From: an uncultured bacterium
GTDB lineage: Bacteria; Bacteroidota; Rhodothermia; Rhodothermales; UBA10348
Reading direction: 5' to 3'
Assembly: GCA_938018055.1 (NCBI GenBank)
Contig: CALIKL010000011.1
Span: forward strand, 53,810 to 117,809
DNA: 64,000 nucleotides
The number at the start of each line of letters is the position of its first letter. Within the stretch, counting starts at the first letter, position 1. Positions 18,842 to 28,198 of this stretch are shown here, piece by piece. The position numbers and the translations under genes are program-made. The notes under the pieces were generated by a model. The model made no database searches. It was not told the origin of the DNA and was given only the letters and a program-made list of their open reading frames with translations.

Positions 18842-19840
18842 TCAGTCCGATGGGTATTCGTCATCATCATCGTCATAATTCCCGTCGGAATCGTCATAGT
18901 AGTCATCATTCGCCTCGGATTGATCTTCATGATCGTCATCATAGGACGCGTATTCGTCAGAATCGGTCAGCGAGGATTCCTTGATCTCAGCTACATCCGG
19001 ATGCTCCATGTTCATGAGGAGGACCGTGTAGTTGTGAGGAAAGCCACGTCTCTTTTCCAACCAGACAGCCCCAACTTGTTCTAGATCGTTGATCAAGACT
19101 TTTGGCTCCTCATCCGGATCATCGATGATTTCCGAAAGCTTGCGCAGAAGCGGGGTCAGATAGATTTCTTCGTATTGGCCGAAATAGGATTCGATGATGC
19201 CAAGAGTCTTCAGCACAGCAGTATCCGTGATGGCAACCGTTTCGGTCGGACGCTGGCTTTCTCCTTCAGAATCTTCGTCTTGATCCGAAGCAAGGTCAAG
19301 TTTGCGACCAGGACCTCCGAGGAGGAAATCTGCGCTCAAGTACAGATCCTGGCAATCAGCGGGAAGATCATCTTGAGCCGATGGCGACTCGAGTGTGGCC
19401 ATCAAGACAAAGTGACCCGAGCGGAAAAGTCGCTGTACGAGGGGTACGAACCATTGATTGCCAGAGAGTACGACGAACGCTGTACCCGGACCCATTTCGG
19501 CGGAAAGCTTCATAGCCTCCATGGCCAGTTCGATGGCAGCTGCCTCGTCCCTGGAACGGGCATAGCAGAGATGCGGCTCGATTCCCTGGGCCAACCACGC
19601 TCCCGTCGCACGATGACCTCGCATGGTGCCGGGTGGCAAATTGGCAAAAGCCAGCGTTCGTACGGGTCTCAGATTCAGGTGCTCTGAAACGTGACGCTTA
19701 AGCGATGTCACCAGATCCAGCACCACTGCATCCGGCTGGTCATTATCAATCCGCTCGGATATCACACCGAATACATTGGTGTAATCAACCAGGATAACGG
19801 CGTTGCGGGTACGCGGACGGTAGGAAGACTTGCGTGCAGC
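18842..19840 (-). CDS. degenerate NYN (PIN-like) domain protein with winged-helix-like region and acidic tail
   Basis: NAVILVDYTNVFG N-terminus, VVLSGNQWFVPLVQRLFRSGHFV at the SGDxDFxP position, C-terminal D/E/Y/S-rich tail; between hslU and hslV. Confidence 0.65.
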   Translation of the reverse strand, partial: AARKSSYRPRTRNAVILVDYTNVFGVISERIDNDQPDAVVLDLVTSLKRHVSEHLNLRPVRTLAFANLPPGTMRGHRATGAWLAQGIEPHLCYARSRDEAAAIELAMEAMKLSAEMGPGTAFVVLSGNQWFVPLVQRLFRSGHFVLMATLESPSAQDDLPADCQDLYLSADFLLGGPGRKLDLASDQDEDSEGESQRPTETVAITDTAVLKTLGIIESYFGQYEEIYLTPLLRKLSEIIDDPDEEPKVLINDLEQVGAVWLEKRRGFPHNYTVLLMNMEHPDVAEIKESSLTDSDEYASYDDDHEDQSEANDDYYDDSDGNYDDDDDEYPSD

Positions 19841-19901
19841 CATTCTGAATTTCCTCAATTAAAGACAATAAAAACCGAAAGGGCGGGAAGGTGGCCCAAC
19901 G

Positions 19902-20468
19902 TTACTCGAGCTCAAGAATCGTAAGTGTATCGTTCGAATAGATACATATTTCCGAGGCGATCGTTAGCGATTGCTCAACGATCGTTCTGGCATCCATGTC
20001 CGGTGCATGACGCACCATGGCGCGCGCCGCTGCGAGTGCGAAAGGACCACCGGATCCGATGGCAAGAATCTCATCGTCAGGCTCAATGACATCGCCTGTT
20101 CCGCTGATGACCAAAAGGCGATCCTTGGCCGCGACGGCAAGCAGTGCTTCAAGTCTACGCAGATACCGATCGGTGCGCCAATCTTTTGCCAGCTCGACCG
20201 CGGAACGCGTAACGTTACCACCAAACTGCTGGAGCTTCTCTTCGAAGCGCTCGAACAACGTAAACGCGTCTGCTGTGGCTCCGGCAAAACCCGAAAGGAT
20301 GGCTCCATCGTAAAGGGAACGGACTTTCTTGGCGCTGGCCTTCATGACCGTATTTCCCATGGTGGCTTGGCCATCAGAGCCAAGTACCACTTTTCCGTTG
20401 TGCCTGATGCCAACGACGGTCGTGCTGCGGATACGATTGGAGGAGCGGGAGGAATCGTGCTCACTCAT
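19902..20468 (-). CDS. hslV: HslV protease peptidase subunit
   Basis: [65 protein letters not shown]. Confidence 0.96.
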   Translation of the reverse strand: MSEHDSSRSSNRIRSTTVVGIRHNGKVVLGSDGQATMGNTVMKASAKKVRSLYDGAILSGFAGATADAFTLFERFEEKLQQFGGNVTRSAVELAKDWRTDRYLRRLEALLAVAAKDRLLVISGTGDVIEPDDEILAIGSGGPFALAAARAMVRHAPDMDARTIVEQSLTIASEICIYSNDTLTILELE

Positions 20469-20554
20469 GCGATAACAACCCTGAAAAACAATTCAAACAA
20501 TACTGCGAAACTATGAATGCCTTTACCACAAGACACGACTCATGTTTCGACCAG

Positions 20555-22069
20555 TCAGTCAGGGAGGCCGTACGTATGGTGAGCGAGTGCGGCCATGATT
20601 CGGTCCTGAACCAGTCGGGCTCGCCGGGACGATTCTGTGTAATGATTTGCCATCATGGATACGATCAGCGTTCGGCCGTTGGCGGTATCCACATACCCGC
20701 TCAGCGCGGCTACATTACCCAGCGTGCCTGTCTTTGCTCGGACGTTGCCTTCTGCCGCTGTATCGCGCATGCGAGACGATAGTGTTCCATCCACACCGCC
20801 AATTGGGAGGGAGGTGATAAAGGCCTCTCGGGTAGCGTCATCTTCGTGATGCCACATGTAGTGCAATAACCGGGCGGTCATGGTTGACGTAACCAGGTTT
20901 TGTCGCGCTAGCCCTGATCCATCGACCAGCTGCAGGCGCAAGGTGTCCATCCCTGCTGCTCCAAACGTCTGTTTACGGGCTCGATCCAGTGCAAGAGCAG
21001 CCGATCCCGCAGCTGGTTCATCTTCGGTGGGAAGCTTTGCAACCGCAACGGCACGAAGCACCTGCTCGGCGTATAGATTTTGACTCCGCTTGTTGAGCGG
21101 TACCACGATGTCGCCTAGGGAAGGACTGAAGTGGCTGAAAAGGTGCTGATATTCATCCCGGGATGGCTTGATGGCCAGTTCGTCAATATCCACGGATCGC
21201 CCACGCACTGCGATTCCCTCTGAGAGAAGTACTTCTCTCAGGACGTGCACGAAAAAGGCCGTCGGATTGGAAACTGACAGGGACTCGACTTCTGTGCGTC
21301 CTTCAGGCACCTTCGAGGCGATAATGAAGTCATTGGTGCCCTGTACCCGGAAATAGTCCTCTTCAATGCCGTTCTGAGGTCCTATCGTGATGGATTCATT
21401 TCGCGTGGTGACATAGCTCGTCATCATCGGCTCCCAGGAAAGCACGGCAGGCATTCCCTCGGTGGCTGCTTCCAGACGGATGTCGACACAATTATCATTG
21501 AAGCTTAGCGCGCTCATTTCTGCTGCATACCACCAAGGAAGATCGTCCCATTGCCATCCGTAGCCGATGTATTCCTCGTCGAAAGCATCATCGTCGCCGA
21601 TAACGTGTCCATCGATGGATCGAATTCCGAGTGCTTTCAACGAGTCGGCCCAGCTTCGAAAGTATGCCGTGATATCGCCATCTGTGAAGCGTCCCCCGAT
21701 CACGGGGTCGCCAGAGCCGATGACAATCAGGTTGCCGCTCAGCACACCATCCTGAAGGGTGCCATCGGTCTCGAGCCTGGTTTCAAATCGAAAGTCCGGA
21801 CCGAGGATATCGAGCGCTGCTGCGGTGGAGTACAGCTTGGTATTGGATGCTGGAATGAAACTGCGCCCCGTATCTCTCTCATACAGCGAGTTACCGGTTT
21901 CGGCGTCCCAAACGAGGATGGTCCACCAGGCATTCTGAATCCCTCCCTCAGCAACGATTTCGTCGATTGCACCTCGAAGCTCGGTCGTCGTATTGGTCTG
22001 AGCGGACGCGGAGAAAACGAACGATGCGCCTGCGATTAAAATACTCAGTGAGGCGAGGCGTCTGGTCAT
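20555..22069 (-). CDS. dacB: D-alanyl-D-alanine carboxypeptidase/endopeptidase (PBP4 family)
   Basis: FIPASNTKLYSTAAAL (SxxK), DGSGLARQNLVT, VRAKTGTLGNVAALSGYV (KTG). Confidence 0.92.
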   Translation of the reverse strand: MTRRLASLSILIAGASFVFSASAQTNTTTELRGAIDEIVAEGGIQNAWWTILVWDAETGNSLYERDTGRSFIPASNTKLYSTAAALDILGPDFRFETRLETDGTLQDGVLSGNLIVIGSGDPVIGGRFTDGDITAYFRSWADSLKALGIRSIDGHVIGDDDAFDEEYIGYGWQWDDLPWWYAAEMSALSFNDNCVDIRLEAATEGMPAVLSWEPMMTSYVTTRNESITIGPQNGIEEDYFRVQGTNDFIIASKVPEGRTEVESLSVSNPTAFFVHVLREVLLSEGIAVRGRSVDIDELAIKPSRDEYQHLFSHFSPSLGDIVVPLNKRSQNLYAEQVLRAVAVAKLPTEDEPAAGSAALALDRARKQTFGAAGMDTLRLQLVDGSGLARQNLVTSTMTARLLHYMWHHEDDATREAFITSLPIGGVDGTLSSRMRDTAAEGNVRAKTGTLGNVAALSGYVDTANGRTLIVSMMANHYTESSRRARLVQDRIMAALAHHTYGLPD

Positions 22070-22117
22070 GACAGCGTTGGAGTGGGTACAAGGATGAAAT
22101 GGACAATGCCCGTAAGA

Positions 22118-22945
22118 TCAGAAACCATCATCGGGAAGCAGTGCCGGATCAACGGCATTATCTGAGGGCGTACGAACGACAAATACATGGCTCAAGTTGT
22201 CCAGTCGAGCATTCGGCCGCACATGAATGATCCAGGTACTGGTGCCCGGTTCGGCAAACACCGTATCCACAACACCAATAGGATAGCCTGGCTGGGAAAA
22301 GGTAGAGTAGCCATTGGTTACGACAAGATTGCCGCTGGTCACCGGGGCGGAGCGCACCACATGCTCCAAAATAAGTCGATCAAACCGACGTCCATCCCAG
22401 CGCACGATACCATCGGTCAAGGACGGCAATACGCTGGCCGAGACAAAGAAGTCGGCGTTCAGGTAGGTCATGACGCGAGAGTAGTCGTTGCCAACCAGCG
22501 TAACCTTTCCCACGATGCCAGAGGGGTCGATGACAGCCATGTTTTCCTCGATACCGTCTTCTCGGCCGACGTCGATGGTCAGGAAATTCCGCTCCGACGT
22601 GATGTCCTTGGCTGAAACGCGAGCGGCCAGCACCTCATAATTCAACGTGTCAGCCAGCGCCAGCATGGATTCGAGACGTTGATTCTCAGCTTGTGCACTC
22701 CGCATCAGGGCGACCTGATTTGCCAGGTCAATGTTCTGTGTACGAAGGACTTCGTTCTCGTCCAGCGCTCGGACGTAGCGTCCGAGACCGGCGAACAAGG
22801 ACTCGATTGATGCGGTGGCTTCCAGTGAGCGGGCGCGCAGGCCGCGCAGCATGTCCTCGTTGACAGTCAGCATGACCACCAGCGATGACACGATCAGCAC
22901 ACTGAGCAGTACCCAGTCTCTCGTACGTTCCCAAATCCGATTCAT
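22118..22945 (-). CDS. mreC: rod shape-determining protein MreC
   Basis: N-terminal TM, coiled-coil, SERNFLTIDVGREDGIEENMAVIDPSGIVGKV, VVTNGYSTFSQPGYPIGVV. Confidence 0.88.
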   Translation of the reverse strand: MNRIWERTRDWVLLSVLIVSSLVVMLTVNEDMLRGLRARSLEATASIESLFAGLGRYVRALDENEVLRTQNIDLANQVALMRSAQAENQRLESMLALADTLNYEVLAARVSAKDITSERNFLTIDVGREDGIEENMAVIDPSGIVGKVTLVGNDYSRVMTYLNADFFVSASVLPSLTDGIVRWDGRRFDRLILEHVVRSAPVTSGNLVVTNGYSTFSQPGYPIGVVDTVFAEPGTSTWIIHVRPNARLDNLSHVFVVRTPSDNAVDPALLPDDGF

Positions 22946-22982
22946 GACTTCTGTCCAGTTGACGGAATATCGTCATTGCGGA

Positions 22983-24557
22983 TCAGTGGCGGAAGTGCCG
23001 ATTGCCCGTAAAGACCATGGCAATGCCGTTCTCATCTGCGGCAGCGATTACTTCCTCATCCCGGACCGAGCCCCCAGGTTGAATAGCGGCCGTTGCGCCA
23101 TTCTTGGCAGCTTCCAGCAATCCATCCGCAAAGGGGAAGAAGGCATCTGAAGCGACTACGCATCCATCAAAGCTCAGCTCGGACTTACGCCCCTTTGAGA
23201 CGGCAATCTCCGACGCATCGATTCGGCTCATCTGACCGGCACCTACACCGATGGTTTGCCCATCCTTCGCGTAGACGATAGCGTTGCTCTTGACGTTTTT
23301 GGCGACGCGCCAGGCAAAGTCGAGATTTTTCCATTCGGCCTCGGTCGGTTGACGCTTTGTAGGCACCGAGCAGCGGGCTCTAAGGTCTTCGAAAGACGGC
23401 AGTACGTCATCACGGTCCTGAACCAACAAGCCGCCCACAACCGACCGAATATCCATCCCATCCTCTTCAGAGGCCCATCTCAGCATCTTGACCAGACGAC
23501 GGTTCTTCTTCTGCATCAAGAAATCCAATACCCCTTCACCAAACTCAGGGGCGATGATAATCTCCGTGAAAACCTTGTCGATAGCCTCCGCTGTAGCGAG
23601 GTCAAGGGGTTGGTTAACCACCACGATACCACCGAAGGGGGACTGACGGTCGGTAGAAAATGCCTTGTGGTAGGCCGACTCCAGATCGGTTGCCGTACCA
23701 ACGCCACACGGATTGGTATGCTTGAGAATGGCCACCGTTGGATCCGCATGGCGAAACTCGTCGATGATGGTCAACGCCGCGCTGAGGTCAAGCAAGTTGT
23801 TGAAGGAGAGGTCCTTTCCATGCAGCTTTTCAAACAGCCCCGAGGAGTCACCGAAGAGCCCCGCCTGTTGATGAGGATTTTCGCCATAGCGGAGGGTCTG
23901 TTGAAGCGGAGCGTCGATTGCAAGTGACGCAGCGGCACCCTGGAAGTAGGCAGACACGGCCGTATCATACACGGCTGTGTGATCGAAAGCAGCAGCAGCA
24001 AGACCGCGGCGCGTAGCCATGGACAGCGTGCCCTCGTTGGCATCCATCTCCGATATGATGTCGTCATACCACTCTGCTGAACAGGCGACCGCGACGAAGA
24101 AAAAGTTCTTGGCGGCTGCTCGAATCATGGTTGGGCCACCGATGTCAATGTTTTCGATCGCAACGGCATCGGTGACATCATCGCCAGATGTGGCCTCTTC
24201 AAACGGGTACAGGTTGACGACGACCAAGTCGATTTCTTCAATTCCCTGTGCTTTCAATTCGACCTGGTCCTCGTCATCCGTACGACGGGACAGCAAGCCG
24301 CCATGGACGGCTGGATGCAGGGTTTTGACCCGACCGCCCAGAATCTCAGGATACCCGGTCAGCGAGTCAACAGAAGTCACAGGCAAGCCTGCTTCGGAAA
24401 GAGCGCGGGCTGTTCCGCCTGTAGAAATCAGCTCCACGCCGTGACGATGAAGAGCTTTCCCAAGATCAACGACTCCCGTTTTGTCAAAGACAGAGAGCAG
24501 GGCGCGACGGATAGGGTATCGATCAGAGGGCTCGGGGAGATCTTTGACGTGGATCAT
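22983..24557 (-). CDS. purH: bifunctional AICAR formyltransferase/IMP cyclohydrolase
   Basis: [65 protein letters not shown]. Confidence 0.97.
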   Translation of the reverse strand: MIHVKDLPEPSDRYPIRRALLSVFDKTGVVDLGKALHRHGVELISTGGTARALSEAGLPVTSVDSLTGYPEILGGRVKTLHPAVHGGLLSRRTDDEDQVELKAQGIEEIDLVVVNLYPFEEATSGDDVTDAVAIENIDIGGPTMIRAAAKNFFFVAVACSAEWYDDIISEMDANEGTLSMATRRGLAAAAFDHTAVYDTAVSAYFQGAAASLAIDAPLQQTLRYGENPHQQAGLFGDSSGLFEKLHGKDLSFNNLLDLSAALTIIDEFRHADPTVAILKHTNPCGVGTATDLESAYHKAFSTDRQSPFGGIVVVNQPLDLATAEAIDKVFTEIIIAPEFGEGVLDFLMQKKNRRLVKMLRWASEEDGMDIRSVVGGLLVQDRDDVLPSFEDLRARCSVPTKRQPTEAEWKNLDFAWRVAKNVKSNAIVYAKDGQTIGVGAGQMSRIDASEIAVSKGRKSELSFDGCVVASDAFFPFADGLLEAAKNGATAAIQPGGSVRDEEVIAAADENGIAMVFTGNRHFRH

Positions 24558-24585
24558 CTTGGTAAAGGAGTAGATGTTCGTCCTT

Positions 24586-25200
24586 TCACGGACGGGGAGG
24601 GTCTATGGTAATGTGGGTGCCGCTTACGCGAACACGGTTTTCGGCAAACGCTCGAATGACGTCCGGGTAGAGCACGTGCTCTGCTTTCAAAACCCGGACT
24701 GCCAGGTCTTCCGCGTTGTCATTCGCAAGAACGGGAACGCGGGATTGCGCCACGATGGGTCCGGTATCGTAGTCCTGGTCGACGAGATGGACGGTTGCGC
24801 CCGATTCGGATTCTCCAGCAGCGATAACTGCCTCGTGAACATGCATGCCATACATGCCTTTGCCTCCGAAATTCGGCAGCAGGGCTGGATGGATATTCAG
24901 GATCCGCCCTGGGAAACGCCCGATCAGTGCCATAGGAATCATCTTCATGAAACCGGCGAGGACGATGAGATCCACCGAGGCCTCCTCAAGCTGTTTCAAG
25001 ACGGCAGGTGCCCACTCGGCGGTTGATCCCTGGAGAACCACTTGCGGAATACCCATCCGTTCTGCTCGCTGAATCACGCCCGCGTCAGCTCGACTGACTA
25101 CGCAAAGGACGACCTGTCCTGGAATGTGTCCGGATTCGCACGCATCCGCAATGGCTTGAAAGTTGGAGCCTCCGCCGGATGCAAAAATCGCGATTTTCAT
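24586..25200 (-). CDS. purN: phosphoribosylglycinamide formyltransferase
   Basis: IAIFASGGGSNFQAIADA, VLAGFMKMIP, RILNIHPALLPNFGGKGMYGMHVHEAVI. Confidence 0.96.
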   Translation of the reverse strand: MKIAIFASGGGSNFQAIADACESGHIPGQVVLCVVSRADAGVIQRAERMGIPQVVLQGSTAEWAPAVLKQLEEASVDLIVLAGFMKMIPMALIGRFPGRILNIHPALLPNFGGKGMYGMHVHEAVIAAGESESGATVHLVDQDYDTGPIVAQSRVPVLANDNAEDLAVRVLKAEHVLYPDVIRAFAENRVRVSGTHITIDPPRP

Positions 25201-25338
25201 ACGTCGGAAGCGACGGGGTGAAAGGGGCCTTGCAACGAGGAATGCAACCTACAAATCAAGGCCACAACGAACATCCCGCCCCGCATGAAATGTGCGTGTT
25301 TTCAGGCTTATGATTAAAGCAATGTCCAGGACGGTGCC

Positions 25339-26283
25339 TCAGCGCGTCGGGGCTTCAAGGACAGACAAGACCGCTTCGCCACTATCACGGGCCTCAAGCC
25401 GCGCCCGGACGCCAACCGGCACGGCGACTTTATCAGGGAAGTGGCCATAGCGCAATCCCGTGGCAACGGGTATTCCCAGGTCTCCGAAATAGTCCTCGAA
25501 CACTTCCTGCATGGTCAGGGACGACTTACCGTGCTCCACTTCGCCATCCGTGAATCCACCCAACACGATACCTGCCAGTTCATCCAGGATGCCTGCAAGC
25601 TGCAAATGAGCCAGTAGGCCATCAACCCGGTATGGCGTCTCACCAACCTCCTCCAGAAACAGGATGGCACCCTTCAAATCAGGTAGATGGCGGGTACCTA
25701 TAAGGCGGGTAATCAGCGAGAGGTTGCCACCGAGCAGTACACCCTCGGCAGAGCCTGCTACAAGCGTTTCCTGATTTCTATCAGGATCGATAGGGCCCGG
25801 CTCAAAAGCATGGTGGGTCAAGGCCAGAAAATGGCGGCAACTGAGTCCTTCCGGGTCGCGCCATTCCAAGGCGACCATAGGGCCCGAGACACTGGCCATT
25901 TGCGTGTGCTTGAAAAGACCAAGCTGCAACGCCGTGATATCCGAGTAACCGACGAGCAATTTGGGGGAGGCCGCCAAAAGCGAAAAGTCGACTTGATCCA
26001 GGATGCGAAGCACGCCATACCCGCCGCGGACACAAATAAGTGCATCCAGCGTGTCATCTGACATCATGCGGTGAAGCTCATCCAGGCGCTCCTGATCGGT
26101 TCCTGCCAGGTAGCCCACGGCCTCGTAGGACTCCCGTCCGGTGAGCACGTGGAATCCGGCGCTTTGCAGGCCTTCCAGACCAGCGGAAATCGCAGTCGTG
26201 TCTCGGGGCGCCGATGCTGGCGCGATAACACCAATGGTGGCGCCTGGGCCCAAGGCTGGAGGAAATGTTCTTTGATTGCTCAC
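25339..26283 (-). CDS. LD-carboxypeptidase (peptidase S66)
   Basis: IGVIAPASAPRD, ALICVRGGYGVLRILDQVDF, LLVGYSDITALQLGL, GGNLSLITRLIGT. Confidence 0.92.
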   Translation of the reverse strand: MSNQRTFPPALGPGATIGVIAPASAPRDTTAISAGLEGLQSAGFHVLTGRESYEAVGYLAGTDQERLDELHRMMSDDTLDALICVRGGYGVLRILDQVDFSLLAASPKLLVGYSDITALQLGLFKHTQMASVSGPMVALEWRDPEGLSCRHFLALTHHAFEPGPIDPDRNQETLVAGSAEGVLLGGNLSLITRLIGTRHLPDLKGAILFLEEVGETPYRVDGLLAHLQLAGILDELAGIVLGGFTDGEVEHGKSSLTMQEVFEDYFGDLGIPVATGLRYGHFPDKVAVPVGVRARLEARDSGEAVLSVLEAPTR

Positions 26284-26334
26284 CGCACTGGTGTACTCGT
26301 TCGTAGCTTCAGCAATATAGGATACCTGATCGCG

Positions 26335-26919
26335 ATGGATGTAACCCCTGAATACCTGCCCCGACTGGAGACGCTGCTGCCAATTCTTACGATGGATAGC
26401 ATCGTCTGGCGAAGCGATCGGCTGTTTTCAAGGCAAAGTTGGCAGAATCGGACACGATTGCGCAACGCGGACGGGTGGCAGTGGATTACGGTACCCGTAG
26501 AGCGCGGTCAAACGGGAGAAGCCATCCGAAACACGCGGATAGCGTATCACGATGGATGGCGCAAGCGGCACGTAAAGGCTTTGCAGTACAACTACTCGAC
26601 GACGCCATTCTATGAGCACTACGCTCCGGATCTGACAGATCTGCTATCGACACGATACGAAACGGTAGGAGCGCTGAATCATGCCGCTTTGAAACTGATT
26701 CTGGCTTGGTTGAAGCACCCCGTCCGATGGCTGGAGCCTGATGACGTACTGGCAGAGCCCGATCGGGACCCGTCAATCATCGCGCCTTTGGTCACCGATC
26801 CCTTTGAACATCCGGTTTATCAGCAGAATTACAATGGCTTTCACCCAGACATGAGCAGTCTGGATATATTGTTCAATCACGGTCCGGCTGCAGTCCATAA
26901 ACTTGCCCGCTCATCATGA
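26335..26919 (+). CDS. WbqC family protein
   Basis: EYLPRLETLLPILTMDSIVWRSDRLFSRQSWQNRTRLRNADGWQWITVPV ... YNGFHPDMSSLDILFNHGP; internal ATG at 26335 chosen. Confidence 0.85.
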   Translation: MDVTPEYLPRLETLLPILTMDSIVWRSDRLFSRQSWQNRTRLRNADGWQWITVPVERGQTGEAIRNTRIAYHDGWRKRHVKALQYNYSTTPFYEHYAPDLTDLLSTRYETVGALNHAALKLILAWLKHPVRWLEPDDVLAEPDRDPSIIAPLVTDPFEHPVYQQNYNGFHPDMSSLDILFNHGPAAVHKLARSS

Positions 26920-28181
26920 CTCGCCTCATTGCCTGCGTTTTCCTCGTTTTACTCGTGCTCACCGGATGCCAAACGGCTTCCGAGACTGAATTGGACTGGT
27001 TCAAAGGCAACCTGCATACGCATACGCTTTGGTCAGATGGAGATGACTTTCCAGAGCAGATAACCGCTTGGTATGAGGCAAATGGATACTCTTTTATGGC
27101 CATTTCCGACCACAACACGATTGCGGACAGCGAACGTTGGCTGACTATTCCAAAGGGTACTGTTCGTTTCGAGACATTTGAACGGTATCTGGAAGCAAGT
27201 CCCGAGGGCTGGGTTGAGTGGGAGCAAGGCGCAGATACGGTTCGTGTCCGGCTCAAGACGTGGGAAGAGTACGCCCAGCGATTTCAGAAGCCCGATTCCT
27301 TTTTGATGATGCGGGCAGAAGAAGTCACCGATCGGGTAGAGGGTAAGCCGATTCACGTCAATGCCACGAATATTGCGGAATACATCGAGCCGCAAGGGGG
27401 GCAAAGCGTCGTTGAGGTGATGCAAAACAACGTCAATGCCATTCTTGATCAAGGGGAACGTTTGCAGCAGCGTGTCATGCCGCATATCAATCATCCCAAC
27501 TTTGGCTGGGCTATACGGGCAGATGAATTGGCGCTGATTGATGGAGAAAGGTTTTTTGAGGTCTTCAACGGCCACCCAGCGGTTTTCAACCACGGAGACT
27601 CTTTGCGGCACGGAACGGAGAAGATGTGGGACGTGGTCAATACGATTCGATTACGGGATGGCAGGCCCATGATGTTTGGAATCGGAACGGATGACGCACA
27701 CCACTACCAGGAGAATGCGCCCTCACGGGCCAATGTTGGGCGTGGGTGGGTGATGGTCAGGACTTCCGAGCTGACGTCAGACGCGGTATTGGAGGCCATG
27801 GATAGCGGACACTTTTATGCCTCTTCCGGGGTGAGCTTACAAGATGTTTCCTTTGACGGTACCCGCTACCATGTTTCCGTTCAGCCCGAAGACGGAGTTT
27901 CCTACACCATTGAGTATTTCGGTACCACCGCAGATCATGATCCGACGCCTATTGCTGTAACGGATCCGGATACCGGGGACCTGATCACCTACCGCTACAG
28001 TGACGAGGTAGGCCGTCTCTTGCAGCGCACAGACGGTATTGAGGCGACATTCGAGGTGACAGACGAATTCCTGTATGTCCGTGCCAGGGTGACGTCAGAC
28101 CAGGTGATGGACCGTCCGGTGATGGATATGGAACGGCAGCGGGCGTGGACACAGCCGGTCCGTCCAGGACAATCACCTTGA
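26916..28181 (+). CDS. PHP-domain/CehA-like metallohydrolase lipoprotein
   Basis: Lipobox LVLTGCQT, KGNLHTHTLWSDGDDFPEQITAWYEANGYSFMAISDHNTI, FGIGTDDAHHY. Confidence 0.82.
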   Translation: MTRLIACVFLVLLVLTGCQTASETELDWFKGNLHTHTLWSDGDDFPEQITAWYEANGYSFMAISDHNTIADSERWLTIPKGTVRFETFERYLEASPEGWVEWEQGADTVRVRLKTWEEYAQRFQKPDSFLMMRAEEVTDRVEGKPIHVNATNIAEYIEPQGGQSVVEVMQNNVNAILDQGERLQQRVMPHINHPNFGWAIRADELALIDGERFFEVFNGHPAVFNHGDSLRHGTEKMWDVVNTIRLRDGRPMMFGIGTDDAHHYQENAPSRANVGRGWVMVRTSELTSDAVLEAMDSGHFYASSGVSLQDVSFDGTRYHVSVQPEDGVSYTIEYFGTTADHDPTPIAVTDPDTGDLITYRYSDEVGRLLQRTDGIEATFEVTDEFLYVRARVTSDQVMDRPVMDMERQRAWTQPVRPGQSP

Positions 28182-28198
28182 TCCGGACTATAAAGGAA

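Noticed and set aside
18839-19084. Plus-strand 81-aa ORF MSVRWVFVIIIVIIPVGIVIVVIIRLGLIFMIVIIG that looks like a small membrane protein
   Set aside because: It is the antisense of the GAT/GAC-rich acidic tail of the NYN gene; reverse-complemented Asp codons yield Ile/Val runs.
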